This document shows positions 32,298-43,180 of a stretch of DNA of 64,000 nt, one piece after another. Within the stretch, counting starts at the first letter, position 1. Every line of letters starts with the position of its first letter. This stretch comes from Basidiobolus meristosporus CBS 931.73 (taxonomy: Eukaryota > Basidiobolomycota > Basidiobolomycetes > Basidiobolales > Basidiobolaceae): assembly GCA_002104905.1 (NCBI GenBank), contig MCFE01000226.1:1-64000 (forward strand), in the 5' to 3' direction. The notes below the pieces were generated by a model. The model searched no databases. It was not told the DNA's origin and worked only from the letters and a program-made list of their open reading frames with translations. The translations under genes were made by a program, and so were the position numbers.

Positions 32298-33085
32298 TCA
32301 ATTTCCTCCTGAACAATCACCTATATCGCCAAAAGAGAAGTCCATGTAGTGGCCAAAGGCATCGTCCACCCCTTCTAGCCCTTCAATGCTGGGAACAAAA
32401 ATCCCATCCTTTTGTATGGTTTGCCCGAGTACTTCATGAATTTAGTCAAGTATTCGACGAGATAGCAAAATAAGGAACTCACCATGATGGCTGAACATTT
32501 TATACAGTAGTACACTGAGAAGAGCAGCAACCAAGAATATTATAGGCAGAAGTAAGATGAGTAGACTTACCATGGTCTGAACCAACAACATGCGTAGCCT
32601 ATATCCACAACGTTAAATAACTCTTGTTGACCTCAGATGATATCGCCAAGATGTAACACAGGCGGCTGTGGAACCTTACTGCTAATTGGAAAGAATGGGT
32701 CTCCACGACAATAGAAAACCAATTCCTGGGGTTTGGCAAACATCTGACATGGTCTCGCTTACCACCAGGGTGATCACATGGGGTTTGGGTATTGTTGAGT
32801 ACAATGACTTTATCGGCATTTAGCTCATTAGTATACGAGGCAAGTGATGCTTCAGCCGGATTTTCTTGATACAAACCCCTGAGGTACGTTCAACTTTGAA
32901 TTTATGGATAGCGCTACCCTCTTTGATGGATATGTATCAGCACCAGGTAGTTGGATCACAGTGAAGGCGTCGTCAAGCCGTTTTTTATTTTTCGCCTTTC
33001 CCATTGCGGTCGTGATCTTGGCGGCACACATTGAGCGATACTCTATTCGAAACCAACCAGCTACCGATCTCTCGAAATCCTCCAT
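32298..33085 (-). CDS. Tentative multi-exon membrane protein gene (partial model)
   Basis: I do not recognise this gene, but the minus strand shows coding signs. A last exon of 32431-32298 is open and acidic (ends DFSFGDIGDCSGGN). It is joined by a 51-bp GT..AG intron (32482-32432) to an exon that encodes one strong membrane segment (LLILLLPIIFLVAALLSVLL) near 32,500-32,620. Upstream, a further GT..AG intron can link to a frame with Asn-X-Thr and two cysteines (NNTQTPCDHP) at about 32,700-32,870, and a 77-residue frame lies at 32852-33085. The 5' end and start codon are unclear. This would be a type I membrane protein with a short acidic cytosolic tail. A plus-strand frame over 32904-33302 is the alternative. 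Confidence 0.3.
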
Positions 33086-33302
33086 CAGCTATGACATGAT
33101 CGATATCGCCGGCGTAAGAGTACAATACAATGGCTGCGAGCATCCTTGCATTCCAACTATCAAGTCAGCCTTCGCACAGACTTTTAAGACACCAGTATCA
33201 TCTCTTTTCCATCTCACCAGGCCTGGTCGACTGTCATTACATGGTGGTCATTTTGTACATGGCAAGCCTCGTAGTCTGGACATCATGATTGTTGAGCAGT
33301 GA

Positions 33303-34282
33303 GGTTGCATGATGTGGATAGCCCCTCGATATTTACGTTTGACTGGTCAAGTAAAGCCAGTCATTGCGCTCTGAATCCTCTCCCGCTCGCAATTGGTCGT
33401 ACCCCTGGCCATCACCACGAGTCAAAACCACGCGACAATGATCATGCCATCACACGCTACATTGATACCAATCAGTAGTTTGCGGAGCTGAATTCGTTGG
33501 ATCGCAAATAGAACGCCTTGTTTACAATGTTCGTGACATATTATATATATGTATTATATCCCCAAGCAATCTATCCATATTCCTCTTTTAATGGGCAATG
33601 GTTCTATAACGGAAGACATAGTTTCCCAGCTCCAAGTGGCCGCAGGTTCGAGTGTCTAAATGTTGGTACTCGATGACCTGAGCTTTCAGTGAATTTAGAG
33701 GTGTGCTTTCATATTCTCAAATTGTACAAGTGTATCGGCCAAACTGTCGAATCCTGATACTTCGGCACTGCTCTGGATGGGTGCAAAAAGACATCATTAG
33801 TGGTGGTTTTAAGAGTTTCGACGACTGCCTAGGAGCTACCTAGTTGGGCATTGATTACTTCTAGTAGCTAAAAGGGCTCACATGGCCATTTTCCCTCCCG
33901 CAACTCCCGCGAGTGTGGTTTATTGACCTAATATGGTAAAACATTTGGTTTTGCCGGGGTGTATCCAAGTCTTCTCATGAGTGAACAATTTAATGCGTAC
34001 ACGACAACATGCAATGCTGAGGTTCTGAATACAACTACTGGGATGGCGCTGATGTGTTGGATCTGTTCGTGATTGCGCAAATTAAAGCCAGGTTTAGGAT
34101 ATTCGTCCATCTCTATGTTATGGGTGGTGTTGAGTAACCAATCAGAGTCCAGAATGGTTGACAGTTTTCCTTGTTATTTTTGGCAAAAGCTTCAGTTGCG
34201 CGTCAGAATGCCGTCCAATTTGTCGAAGATTTGCCTTGTTGATTAATCTAGATTCAACGTGCTATCGGCCGCTGATATATAG
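33303..34282. other. Intergenic region, no gene seen
   Basis: Nothing supported. Any missing 5' exon of the GH18 gene would lie in the last part: a splice acceptor (ATATATAG) ends at 34282 and the frame is open from there. Confidence 0.4.
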
Positions 34283-34314
34283 TCCTAAGGGCGAGTACAC
34301 ACGATCATCAAACG

Positions 34315-35304
34315 ATGTTAGCGGTTGGAAACTTATCTGAATCATACGGACATAGAGGATTCTATCCGACACCGGGAAACCCCCCAACGACGTTTCACGC
34401 GTGGATGTTCTATGGTGCGCCTGCTCAAAACGCGGCACAAACGTACAAGAGATATACAATTGACGTGTTACGGACTCAATATTTCAACCTACTGGACGAT
34501 GGCAACTTACAGTTGGTGTACGAAGACTCAAGCGACCTGTACAATACGCAGAATGCCTACTCCGAAAGAAATATTGCTGAATTGAAGAGATTCTCAAAGG
34601 AGCAGCTTGTTACCATCTCTGGGCATATTTCCGGAATGCGACAGGCATTTTCGAAGCTATCAACCAACTCCACCCACATTATCCAAACCCTGGTGGATTT
34701 TGTTAACGATCACCGGCTAACCGGCATTGATATTGACTTCGAGAACTACAACCAATGGACGAGCAAAGATTACAGCGATTACAAAAGCTTCGTTACGTCT
34801 CTTGGTAAGAGGTTGCACGAGTCCAACAAGAAACTGGCCATTTGTGGCCCAATGTGGACATCAGAGGAGCCACCGTTCCAGTGGAAGTATGAAGATTTCG
34901 TGAACCTTCCCATCGACTATGTCACTCCAATGATCTACGATTATCAGTGGGATTACGGAGGCGGTGCGCCGATATGCCCTCTCGAATGGCTGAGAAAGTG
35001 GACGCTCAAGATGAAGAGGATATTCCATAGCGATCAGTTGGTAATTGGGCTACCCTCTTACGGGTACACCGCGAAACGAGGTAAATACAACATCAGAAAC
35101 CTAACTCTGCAGCAAATCAAAAGACTGGATGGATATCACGGCGGACGACGCGATAATTCTTCGGCAGAGGTCTTCAAATTCGTGGGAGATACAGTGTATG
35201 TTAGCATAGACCGGAAAGCGATCAACGCAAAACGGAGGGTAGTGGAGAGTTTAGGCGTACGACAAATCTCTGTTTGGCATTTGGGCGGAAATGATTGGTT
35301 CTGA
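34315..35304 (+). CDS. Glycoside hydrolase family 18 (chitinase-like) protein
   Basis: A 329-residue frame with clear GH18 landmarks: the active-site strand TGIDIDFE at 136-143 with the catalytic Glu143, MIYDYQWD at 206-213 (conserved Met-x-Tyr-Asp), VIGLPSYGY at 243-251, and a C-terminal IS-VWHLGGND strand. The usual first Asp of DxxDxDxE is Thr136 or earlier, so the motif is incomplete, while Asp139, Asp141 and Glu143 are present. It may hydrolyse chitin or a related beta-1,4-GlcNAc polymer, or only bind it. No signal peptide follows this ATG. The frame is open upstream to a splice-acceptor-like AG at 34282, so a 5' exon with a signal peptide may be missing and the true start may be upstream. 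Neighbours do not clarify its role. Confidence 0.8.
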   Translation: MLAVGNLSESYGHRGFYPTPGNPPTTFHAWMFYGAPAQNAAQTYKRYTIDVLRTQYFNLLDDGNLQLVYEDSSDLYNTQNAYSERNIAELKRFSKEQLVTISGHISGMRQAFSKLSTNSTHIIQTLVDFVNDHRLTGIDIDFENYNQWTSKDYSDYKSFVTSLGKRLHESNKKLAICGPMWTSEEPPFQWKYEDFVNLPIDYVTPMIYDYQWDYGGGAPICPLEWLRKWTLKMKRIFHSDQLVIGLPSYGYTAKRGKYNIRNLTLQQIKRLDGYHGGRRDNSSAEVFKFVGDTVYVSIDRKAINAKRRVVESLGVRQISVWHLGGNDWF

Positions 35305-35535
35305 ACCAAAGCTTAATACCGATTGACTACACGAGCCACTCTTAGTATGTTTGTTGACGTTAACACCATGACCATCGATCCTGAGGTGCTATTCCAGATG
35401 GAAAACCATTGTTATCAACATCACCAACGTTCACTTTGACTATAAGATTTACTCTTTATTACGATGATTAATACAGGGGAACATGCTCCCAAGATATGCT
35501 GATAATGATTAAAAGGATGGATGGACATACAGGAT

Positions 35536-37017
35536 CTACTCGAATTCACCAGAGATTTCTTCCAAGGACTTTCCTTTGGTTTCTGGCACCCAGAACGTGG
35601 AGAGGAATCCAAGGAACATGATAGCAGAGAAAATTCCAAGAGTTTGAGGAAGGAAGGCGTGGTCGCCATCCTTACCTCCGATTTCCACCAGCTGATTGAA
35701 TCCAAAGGTGGCGATGATGGCACCAAGCTTGCCCGAAGCAGCGGAAATCCCGTGGGCGGTGGAGCGGAACCTGGTGGGGAATACTTCGGATGGAAGCACA
35801 AAGGTAGTGGCATTAGGGCCAAAGTTAAAGAAGAATTGGGCCAGGGTGAACAGAGCAATAAACAGCGCCACTGCGGTATCCCGGATCTTGTAGAAGCCTG
35901 CGGACAGCACAATGAAGATGACGGTGAGGAAAGCGAAGCCCATCAACTGAATCTTGATTCTGCCCATGCGCTCAATGAGAAAAACGGTAAACCAGTATCC
36001 TGGGACGGTGCCCATCAGAGAGATGATCAGGTTACCAACGGCCTCAGTCCACATGGCGTCGTAGGGTGACAGTCCCTTGGATGAGTAGCCGATTGCTTGC
36101 AAAATGTAGGACTGGTTAAGAGAAAGCCCATAGAAGGCAATATCGAGGAAGAACCAGGAAAGGGATGTGCCAAGCAAAACCTTTAGATTTTTCCATTGGC
36201 CAAAATGCTCGGTGAATGTGGTGGTTGGTCTATTAAGTTTGCCAACGTTATGTTGAGCCTCCAGACGCTCCTTCTCTTCCTGGCCCAAGATGCCCTTCAT
36301 ATCCTCAGCTGCCTTCTCCGCATCGCCGTTGACCTCCAAAGTATATCTGGGGGACTCGGGCATAGTCAATCGGAAGTAAACGGTGAAGATTGCTGGGACG
36401 CATCCAAACGCAAGCATCAACCTCCATACATAGTCAAAGTTATTCTGATCAGCCCGGATAGCTCCTTGGAAGATAGCGAGCATTATCACAGTGAACAAAG
36501 CTCCCACCAGGATACCGGTACCCTGGGAGGCGAACACCGCAGCAATCATCATACCACGTCGGCTAGTGGAGGCAAACTCTGAAGTGATTACTGCAGAGAC
36601 CGGGTAGTCCCCACCAATTCCTACTCCAAGGATGAAGCGCCAGAACCCAAGGATAGCCACCACATTCAAGCCTTTAGTCCAAGATCCAGCCAGAGCACAA
36701 CAGATGGTAGCAAAAATGATGATCACAAGTTCCGAGCCGTACATCTTCTTTCTGCCAAGACGATCACCCAGGTAGCCAAAGAGCAACTGACCAATAAGTG
36801 TTCCAAAGGCGGTGGCGCCCTTGAGAGGGCCTTCGTACTGCTTCGGGATTTTGTTGTTGTTATCGTGGTAGTAGACATAGCCCATCATAGGGACCGCCAA
36901 GTTGATGATGAAGATATCATATGCGTCAGTAAAGAACCCGATACCGGCGATGATGATGGCACGCAAATGCCAGCCTGTAAGCTTTGGCTCGCTGAGGGAG
37001 GGAAGTTGGTTAGACAT
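35536..37017 (-). CDS. PHO84: Inorganic phosphate transporter, PHO84 type (MFS, PHS family)
   Basis: A 493-residue intronless permease with about 12 membrane segments. Signatures of the phosphate:H+ symporter family are visible: GFFTDAYDIF in the first membrane segment, GYLGDRLGRKKMYG between segments 2 and 3, the GGDYPVSAVITSEF stretch near residue 145, FFLDIAFYGLSLNQ after the central cytosolic loop, and LPSEVFPTRFRSTAHGISAASGKLGAI near 415-440. It imports phosphate with protons across the plasma membrane. Length is slightly shorter than yeast Pho84 (587 residues), as is common in zygomycete-grade fungi and plants. Start chosen as the first ATG; the N-terminus is short and hydrophilic. High-affinity type inferred from the signatures only. 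Confidence 0.95.
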   Translation of the reverse strand: MSNQLPSLSEPKLTGWHLRAIIIAGIGFFTDAYDIFIINLAVPMMGYVYYHDNNNKIPKQYEGPLKGATAFGTLIGQLLFGYLGDRLGRKKMYGSELVIIIFATICCALAGSWTKGLNVVAILGFWRFILGVGIGGDYPVSAVITSEFASTSRRGMMIAAVFASQGTGILVGALFTVIMLAIFQGAIRADQNNFDYVWRLMLAFGCVPAIFTVYFRLTMPESPRYTLEVNGDAEKAAEDMKGILGQEEKERLEAQHNVGKLNRPTTTFTEHFGQWKNLKVLLGTSLSWFFLDIAFYGLSLNQSYILQAIGYSSKGLSPYDAMWTEAVGNLIISLMGTVPGYWFTVFLIERMGRIKIQLMGFAFLTVIFIVLSAGFYKIRDTAVALFIALFTLAQFFFNFGPNATTFVLPSEVFPTRFRSTAHGISAASGKLGAIIATFGFNQLVEIGGKDGDHAFLPQTLGIFSAIMFLGFLSTFWVPETKGKSLEEISGEFE

Positions 37018-38049
37018 TGTCAGGGTCGAGTCACTTCGGAAGAGCCATTTGGTGCTTATAAGCGTCTCAGGGCTAGTGATACATGCGAAACCGGCCTCTA
37101 CCTCTGGTATTGATTGAAAGAATTTTCAGCCAATCTCATACGGAGGCCATCCAACGTTTCCTAGTACTTGGTATTCTCCCAGATTCAGGGCATTTTGCGA
37201 GTACAATCGCGAAATTTTGAGGAATCTTTGGGCCAATCATCCAAGGTAACTTGACCATGCTCATCTTGTGAAAACTGCGTCCATTTGATATGGGATTTTG
37301 TCCATTACCAGCCTCTACATTAGTGTATATCTAACCCATGTGATGAAATCACAGTGTGTAACCAAAGATAACGACTGTATAGGAAGTAATATCGTGTGAT
37401 TTACTACCCATTGGTGGTTAGATGGTAGCTATTATCTCTACCAAACGAGATCCAAGCCTGAATAGAGATGGTACTTTGCTCCGGTTTTTGCCAATTCACT
37501 TTGTGGATGATTTATCTGAAGACAGCATGGTTGGCGCTCATGAGTCAATTTTCCTACCAATATGTAGACTTCGAATTGAGCCGAAACACCCGGCTGAGTC
37601 AAATATACTTAAAGCCACATACATGACGTCCAGAGAAACTCGTTCATTCGATCCTCAGCATTAGACTTGGTGCCTCTTTTGCTTTAATCAATTGGCTCCT
37701 GTTTAAGCTTAAATCAATTAGCATATGGCTGGCTCCTCTTTCTGGAATCAGTCATTCCATTCTCGAAGTTCTGAAGTATTTCACCATGAACACGAGTTCC
37801 AGAATATTTTGGTTCTAGATGCCGAAGATTATTTTCAAATCCACTTTTCTCTTTCGCTGGGAGCCTGGATCATCAAGAGCCATGTCCATTTATGGTCCAC
37901 AAGGATTGAATCGAATCTCCCTTGGAAGTAAGATTCAACATCCAGTATTATTGATGAAACGCCTGAATCATAAAGGGAAAAGGCTGACTGGGACCTGAAT
38001 GGAAGTACACCATTGGATTGAAAGTCAAAATAAGGCCTCGCTCGTGGGC
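37018..38049. other. Divergent intergenic region between phosphate transporter and CHAP array
   Basis: No gene supported. It contains the promoter of the phosphate permease on the minus side and of the first CHAP gene on the plus side. No clear CACGTG/CACGTT Pho4-type site recognised. Confidence 0.45.
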
Positions 38050-38057
38050 ATATAAGA
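38050..38057 (+). promoter_or_regulatory. TATA box of first CHAP gene
   Basis: ATATAAGA about 72-79 bp before the ATG at 38129; similar TATATAAG/TATATAAA boxes precede the other intact copies. Confidence 0.55.
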
Positions 38058-38128
38058 AGCAGAGCAGAGCAGGACAAAAGTAATCAAGTCCCGACAGCAT
38101 AAGCATTCGACAATAACGAACACTCAAC

Positions 38129-38659
38129 ATGGTCAAGATTACCTCAATTCTATCCTGTGCTATCTTCGGAGCCGTCTCTTTTATTTCAACATCGGAAGCC
38201 CTTCCAGCACCGGCTAGCGAGGCTGTCCAAGAAGTTCACCTCTCCCAGCTAAGTGATGTGAAGAGTAAATTGGAAGGAATCACCAATTTGGCTTCATGCT
38301 CACTAGATCATCGTTACAAAAATGGTGAATGCACCGATTGGGCAGATGCCCGCTACTATCAACTCACCTGCAAACATACCACTTGGATGAGCGATGCTAG
38401 CTCCTGGACCAGCAATGCTCGTAGTACCGGTAGCTGGACAGTGTCTAGTCAGCCACGAGTTCCCTCCATCATTGTAATCCAACCCGGACATCAAGGTTGT
38501 GGAGCCGCTGGACACGTAGGTATTGTTGAGCGAATCAACAGTGATGGAAGTGTGTACACAAGCAACTGGAACTTCGAGTTTGATGGTAAAGGTGGCCTCT
38601 ACACCATGTCATATGGCAATTTCAATACTGGCAACGGAGTGACATTCCTCTGGCATTAA
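38129..38659 (+). CDS. Secreted CHAP-domain protein, copy 1 (intact)
   Basis: A 176-residue intronless protein. Signal peptide about 1-24 (ends SEALPAPA), a short linker with possible basic processing, then a CHAP fold at 55-176. Cys68 in GECTDWADARYYQL is the likely nucleophile, His129 in AAGHVGIVERIN the base, and Glu133 or Asn146 (TSNWN) the third residue. Three further cysteines (57, 81, 124) could form disulfides with each other or with a partner. The layout Cys-Thr-x-Trp-Ala … Asn-Ala … Gly-x-Trp-Thr-Val-Ser-Ser-x-Pro … Gly-His-Val … is that of bacterial CHAP amidases/endopeptidases that cut peptidoglycan. I infer an extracellular enzyme acting on bacterial walls. It is the most divergent intact member of the array and lies nearest the conserved genes. 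Activity unproven. Confidence 0.87.
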   Translation: MVKITSILSCAIFGAVSFISTSEALPAPASEAVQEVHLSQLSDVKSKLEGITNLASCSLDHRYKNGECTDWADARYYQLTCKHTTWMSDASSWTSNARSTGSWTVSSQPRVPSIIVIQPGHQGCGAAGHVGIVERINSDGSVYTSNWNFEFDGKGGLYTMSYGNFNTGNGVTFLWH

Positions 38660-39004
38660 TCGGCTCTTAATCATCATATTGACTGTACCATAAGATTCAG
38701 GAAATCAGCTAACCATATTCACCACATATCATTGCAAGATTAACATACAATAATAAGCCACTGATTATTTGAGGAAACTGATTTATTTGCATTCCAAAAG
38801 ACCGAATCTTCCTAATAGGATGAAATATAAAAAGTAAGAAGAGAACCCTACGATGTCAGATTAGGAAATATTGTGATTGACATCGTGGTGAATGTAGTAT
38901 TGAGCCAGCAAATGAGGGATTAGACTGGATTGTTATCGGAGCAGTGCGATTGGATTCAAGTTCAATATTAATTGACACCTGTACCCGTTCAATCAAGACG
39001 CAGT

Positions 39005-39297
39005 GATGTCTTGGCTACTTGTGCACTAGATTATCATAGAATGATGAATACACCCACCGGTTTGTATGTTCCTAGCTGAGCCATACTTAATTGCCGCGTA
39101 ATACTCATATATCTAACCCTCTATAATTAGATTTCTTAATGGATTGTGGGGCAATTAGGTATGTTGGGGTGATCAGGCGAATTAACAACGATGGTAGTGT
39201 TTACGTTAGCAACTGATATTGTAAGCTTAGTGGAGGAGAGCTGTTCCCTACATCCTATGGAAACTTCAATCGGAGTGGAGTATCACAAGTCTGATCT
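39005..39297 (+). pseudogene. CHAP relic
   Basis: Readable CHAP pieces in order: LATCALDYHR…, then (after losing the middle) CGAIRYVGVIRRINNDGSVYVSN, stop, and TSYGNFNRSGV. Stops and deletions throughout. Lies between intact copy 1 and the disabled copy at 39696. Confidence 0.75.
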
Positions 39298-39695
39298 ATC
39301 TGTTTAACTAAGAAACTAATATGAAACAACTCGTCATAAGCAAAAACTTAATGTAGATTTAACAATAACCTAAAAATGCTAAGCAGTCATATGTTCTGAT
39401 GGAATATGATATCTAATGTCAAGGTCTGGTCTAGAGCTAGCCCAAAAATCCCTATTTTCCAACGGAATAGCAGAAGACATAGAATTCCCATAGAGCGTTG
39501 CCAACAACGAATGAATTTCACGATGATTCCCAATCAAATGCTCTGGCCACGTTTTAAGATCAGGGGGATCCGATTGAGCCAATCTCAATGTTGACTGGAT
39601 TGAATTTAATTCCTGATTTGTATATAATGCAGGCGAAATAATTCAAATACTACACCAGCGAAGTTGACTATCACAGCAAGCAATTCAACACAGAC

Positions 39696-40218
39696 ATGGT
39701 TCGGATTTCAGAGCTAGTTCGTGTACTTGTATGCACCACCAGTATTGCCGTAGCTCTCCCAGCACCAGTCATGAATACCCCATCACAAGTATCCAGCCAA
39801 CAGAACACCACGGAAGTTAGAAGTAAGCTTGACAGCATCACCAACCTTGCCTCGTGCTCACTGGATCACCGCTACAACAATGGTGAATGCACCGACTGAG
39901 TCCGATGCTCGCTACTACCAACTCACCTGCCAACACACTACCTGGATGGGGGATGCTCGGACCTGGCCCAGCAGTGCTCGTAGTGCTGGTGGCTGGACAG
40001 TGTCCAGTCAGCCACGAGTCCCCTCCATCATTGTGATACAGCCCGGGTATCAAGGCTGCGGGGCCACCGGACATGTAGCTGTTGTTGAGCGGATCAACGG
40101 TGATGGTAGTGTGTACACAAGCAACTGGAACTACGAGTTCAATGGCGAAGGCGGACTATACACCACGTCTTACGGAAACTTCAATACCGGAAACGGTGTA
40201 TCCTTCATCTGGCATTAG
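39696..40218 (+). pseudogene. Secreted CHAP-domain protein, disabled copy 2
   Basis: Full-length homologue with signal peptide. Directly after the nucleophile motif (GECTD) the usual TGG-GCC-GAT reads TGA-GTC-CGA-T: a nonsense TGA at 39897-39899 plus a one-base insertion. The rest continues cleanly in the shifted frame from about 39,900 to the stop at 40218 and still encodes TGHVAVVERI and TSNWNYEF. Except for this short lesion the gene is well kept, so it died recently. No splice signals fit an intron there. Promoter TATATAATG at about 39,619-39,629. Confidence 0.88.
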
Positions 40219-40934
40219 TAAAGAATTTACAAACATATAGGCATACAGATATCATCTTTGGATTTTGGAGCTCAATTGATAGACCACATAATCTGATATT
40301 ACCAATCTTAACCTAACACATACCTTATAATGTAAATAAAAATAGAGCAAGCCAAACTCACATCACCTCTACCTTATTTTAGCAGCTTGAATATTAGAAC
40401 TATTCATTGCTAAAATTTGGACAAAAATTAGCTAGTGAGCAGGCTTAATTCGGTGATATATTATCGGAAAATTTATGGACCATGTTCACCTATTCAAAGT
40501 TCAGATTGGATTTATGGTATGGAGCTTTCGGTGAACTAAGCTTGATCGGTATCAATGGAGTTTGTGTAGAATCAAATTGTCAACCTAAAATTATATCAAC
40601 AGCTGAACCAAGTAATGGTACACAGCCCAACAGATTCGATTCGGTTCCATTCATATATTTTCCTGATGGCAGCTCCTGAAATATTGGATTATGTCCCATT
40701 TCCAAATTGGATTTACTACGTATCCGTAGAGTTCGGGGCAGCGGGGAGATTACCAAATAGCGTAACACGATAAATGATTCCAATCCAGCGTGGAATCCAC
40801 CCAAGCTGCCACAAAAAGAAATCCATAAAAATCGTAAAATACACGCTATCAGATTGGTTGGATTCAGTTGAACCTTCGTATGCTTCGGTGGGAGGTGATT
40901 GGATCCGGAATCTAGCTAAGAACGTGCCCAATTG
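40219..40934. other. CHAP array spacer
   Basis: No gene. AT-rich; contains a weak form (about 40,770-40,830) of the conserved block that precedes several copies (…CCAATCCA-CGTGGAATCCAC…). Confidence 0.5.
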
Positions 40935-40981
40935 TATATAAATCGGTAGCGACAGATGTGTAAAGCTCATCCAATACAGAA

Positions 40982-41515
40982 ATGGTCAGAATCACAGCGT
41001 TGTCTTTTGCTCTTCTCGGTGCCGTCAGCCTAACCGAGTTCACCGCACTGGCTCTACCAGCTCCAGTTGCCAATGCCCCGTCGAACCTGTCCACTCAGCA
41101 GAACACCACCGAAGTCAGGAGCAAACTCGACAGCATCACCAACCTTGCCTCGTGCTCACTGGATCACCGCTACAACAATGGTGAATGCACCGACTGGGCC
41201 GATGCTCGCTACTACCAGCTCACCTGCCAACACACTACCTGGATGGGGGATGCTCGGACCTGGCCCAACAGTGCTCGTAGTGCCGGTGGCTGGACAGTGT
41301 CCAGTCAGCCACGAGTCCCCTCCATCATTGTGATCCAGCCCGGGTATCAAGGCTGTGGGGCCACCGGACATGTAGCTGTTGTTGAGAGGATCAACGGCGA
41401 TGGCAGTGTGTACACTAGCAACTGGAACTACGAGTTCAATGGCAAAGGCGGACTGTACACCACATCCTACGGCAATTTTAATACAGGAAGCGGGGTGTCT
41501 TTCATCTGGAATTAG
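40982..41515 (+). CDS. Secreted CHAP-domain protein, copy 3 (intact)
   Basis: 177 residues, intronless. Signal peptide about 1-24 (…EFTALALPAP), Asn-Thr-Thr glycosylation site in the pro-like linker, then the CHAP domain with the nucleophile Cys in NGECTDWADARYYQLTC, the His in ATGHVAVVERING, and the TSNWNYEF strand. It ends FIWN, where the others end FIWH or FIWK. A TATA box (TATATAAAT, 40935-40943) lies 39-47 bp upstream. Proposed role: extracellular peptidoglycan hydrolase, by fold. Very close in sequence to the copies at 43181 and 47464, so recent duplication or conversion is likely. Confidence 0.87.
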   Translation: MVRITALSFALLGAVSLTEFTALALPAPVANAPSNLSTQQNTTEVRSKLDSITNLASCSLDHRYNNGECTDWADARYYQLTCQHTTWMGDARTWPNSARSAGGWTVSSQPRVPSIIVIQPGYQGCGATGHVAVVERINGDGSVYTSNWNYEFNGKGGLYTTSYGNFNTGSGVSFIWN

Positions 41516-42059
41516 TAGAAAACTAATGAATATAACGACTCATGAATGAGACCTTATGATTCAGGAAATCAAGCAGCAGGTCATGAATATACCAACTGAT
41601 GTAACACCATACCATTTATCTTTAACACCTCCATACCTCGTGATAGGAACAAAATAAAACCTTTCAAACTATATCCCTGTATCGTATTTACCTTTCAATT
41701 CTCCGTGTAATAATGAGGGGGTTTCTATATCAACATAATGAGTAAAGAGCAGAGTGGATCGAAGTCATTCGATAACGAGAGGTAATAGTGCGGAAAAGCA
41801 AAAACTCATCCCAAAATTTCTAGTGGGGATTATGATGGATTCTGGATCGATCTAGCTAATCAGAGATTAGCGGCGAACATTATCGGATTTCGTTGATTGG
41901 ATCGATATTCAATCCAGGATTCAAATGTTGGGAATAATTATGGGTGACTGCGGTCTCCAGTAGTAACTCCGGACTGGGTGGTTCAATCACTGAAATTTGC
42001 TATCTACTACTCATGAACATTTGTTCAGAGAATCGAGTATGGGGTGGCTTTATTTGATG

Positions 42060-42180
42060 GGGAATTGAGCGGAGGAAGAAATGTACACACAAGCATATCG
42101 TACTTCATACTTCGTTAAGAGGGGTTCTGCATCACACGATATCGCAACTTCAGTGAGGATAAAGTGGTACAAATCTGATG
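42060..42180 (+). pseudogene. CHAP relic
   Basis: About 120 bp keep the 3' CHAP part in degraded form (TTGAGCGGA…TGTACACACAAGCA…, …ATCGCAACTTCAGTGAGGATAAAGTGG…). No open frame. Confidence 0.5.
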
Positions 42181-42677
42181 GAAAAATCGACAGCATACTC
42201 TTTTGAACACATAATATTTGTCGTTAGAGGCTAATGATTACCAAATCCAGGTATGAACTTGTGGACAAGATATTCCATTTCACAGAAATAGTTTCTAAGC
42301 GAGCACCATGCCCATCATAAGCCATTCGCCACAATCAAACCTGATGTGAGTAGCTGAGACAAGGTAGAAAAATCTAAAGACGATGAGGGCCTGAATCAAC
42401 CAAGAATATATACCGCTGTAGAAAGAAATCCGAGAAAACACGTCTAGGCCTGGAGATCGTTGGTATGAAATTTGAGAACGGCTCGCCACTAATTCCATAA
42501 AGATTGTCAAAGGGCAAATGATACCAAGGAAGAAATTCACCAGCTTTGGCGAATAGATTCCATGAAGCTTTCAACTCAAAAGCCATGACCACGCTTTAGG
42601 ATCAGGTGGATCCAGCTGGACCAATCACAAGGTCGATTGGATCGGGCCAAATGCTATTTATCACCAATAAATGTGAA

Positions 42678-42832
42678 GTGTTTGTAGTGCTAATGGCTGA
42701 ACGTACCCATTATATTGATCCAACCCGGATGCTACGGCGGCGGTGGCCAAGGAAATATTAGTGCTGTTAATGGAAATAAACAGTATTCACATAAGTGAAG
42801 CGTGTAGTTCAATGGATAAGGAGCATAGTGAT
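42678..42832 (+). pseudogene. CHAP relic
   Basis: Recognisable stretch from the Val-Pro-Ser-Ile-Ile-Val-Ile-Gln-Pro-Gly strand (ATTGATCCAACCCGGATGC) to the Tyr-Glu-Phe-Asn-Gly region, with many substitutions and gaps. Non-functional. Confidence 0.6.
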
Positions 42833-42982
42833 GTATAGTCCAATTACCGTGATTCATTTACATACCATTCGTTCTTTTATGGACAGGTCTTCAGATGAAG
42901 AATTAAGATCCATTTCCAGAATGAATCCGTAGAGCCCAATGGGGGCAGGGTCATTTCCAAAAAAACGAAGTGGAAATCAATG

Positions 42983-43180
42983 ATTTCAATCCAACATGGA
43001 ATCCACGCGAACTGCCAAAAAAAGCAGTCCTTGAAATTCATACCAAACACATCTAATTTATGGAATTCAGATGAGGTTGGGTGAACGCGGGAGGTGATTG
43101 GAGGAAGAGTAAATTTAGAGACATGCTCGCTTATATATAAATCAGTAGCTTCAGAGGTGGAAAGCTCATCCAATACAGAA
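42983..43180 (+). promoter_or_regulatory. Conserved upstream block with TATA box, CHAP copy 4
   Basis: Holds the segment AATCCAACATGGAATCCACG, a run AAAAAAGCAGTCCT, then AGACATGCTCGCTT followed by TATATATAA (43132-43140) 41-49 bp before the ATG. The same block precedes the genes at 45609 and 47464 almost unchanged although other spacers have diverged. Probably the promoter of the duplicated unit. Confidence 0.55.

Noticed and set aside
32904..33302. Plus-strand 132-codon frame with a hydrophobic stretch
   Set aside because: It overlaps the better supported spliced minus-strand model and shows no family features; kept only as an alternative.
39890..39905. An intron to explain the break in CHAP copy 2
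   Set aside because: No GT..AG pair of suitable length flanks the lesion and the intact copies are colinear and intronless.
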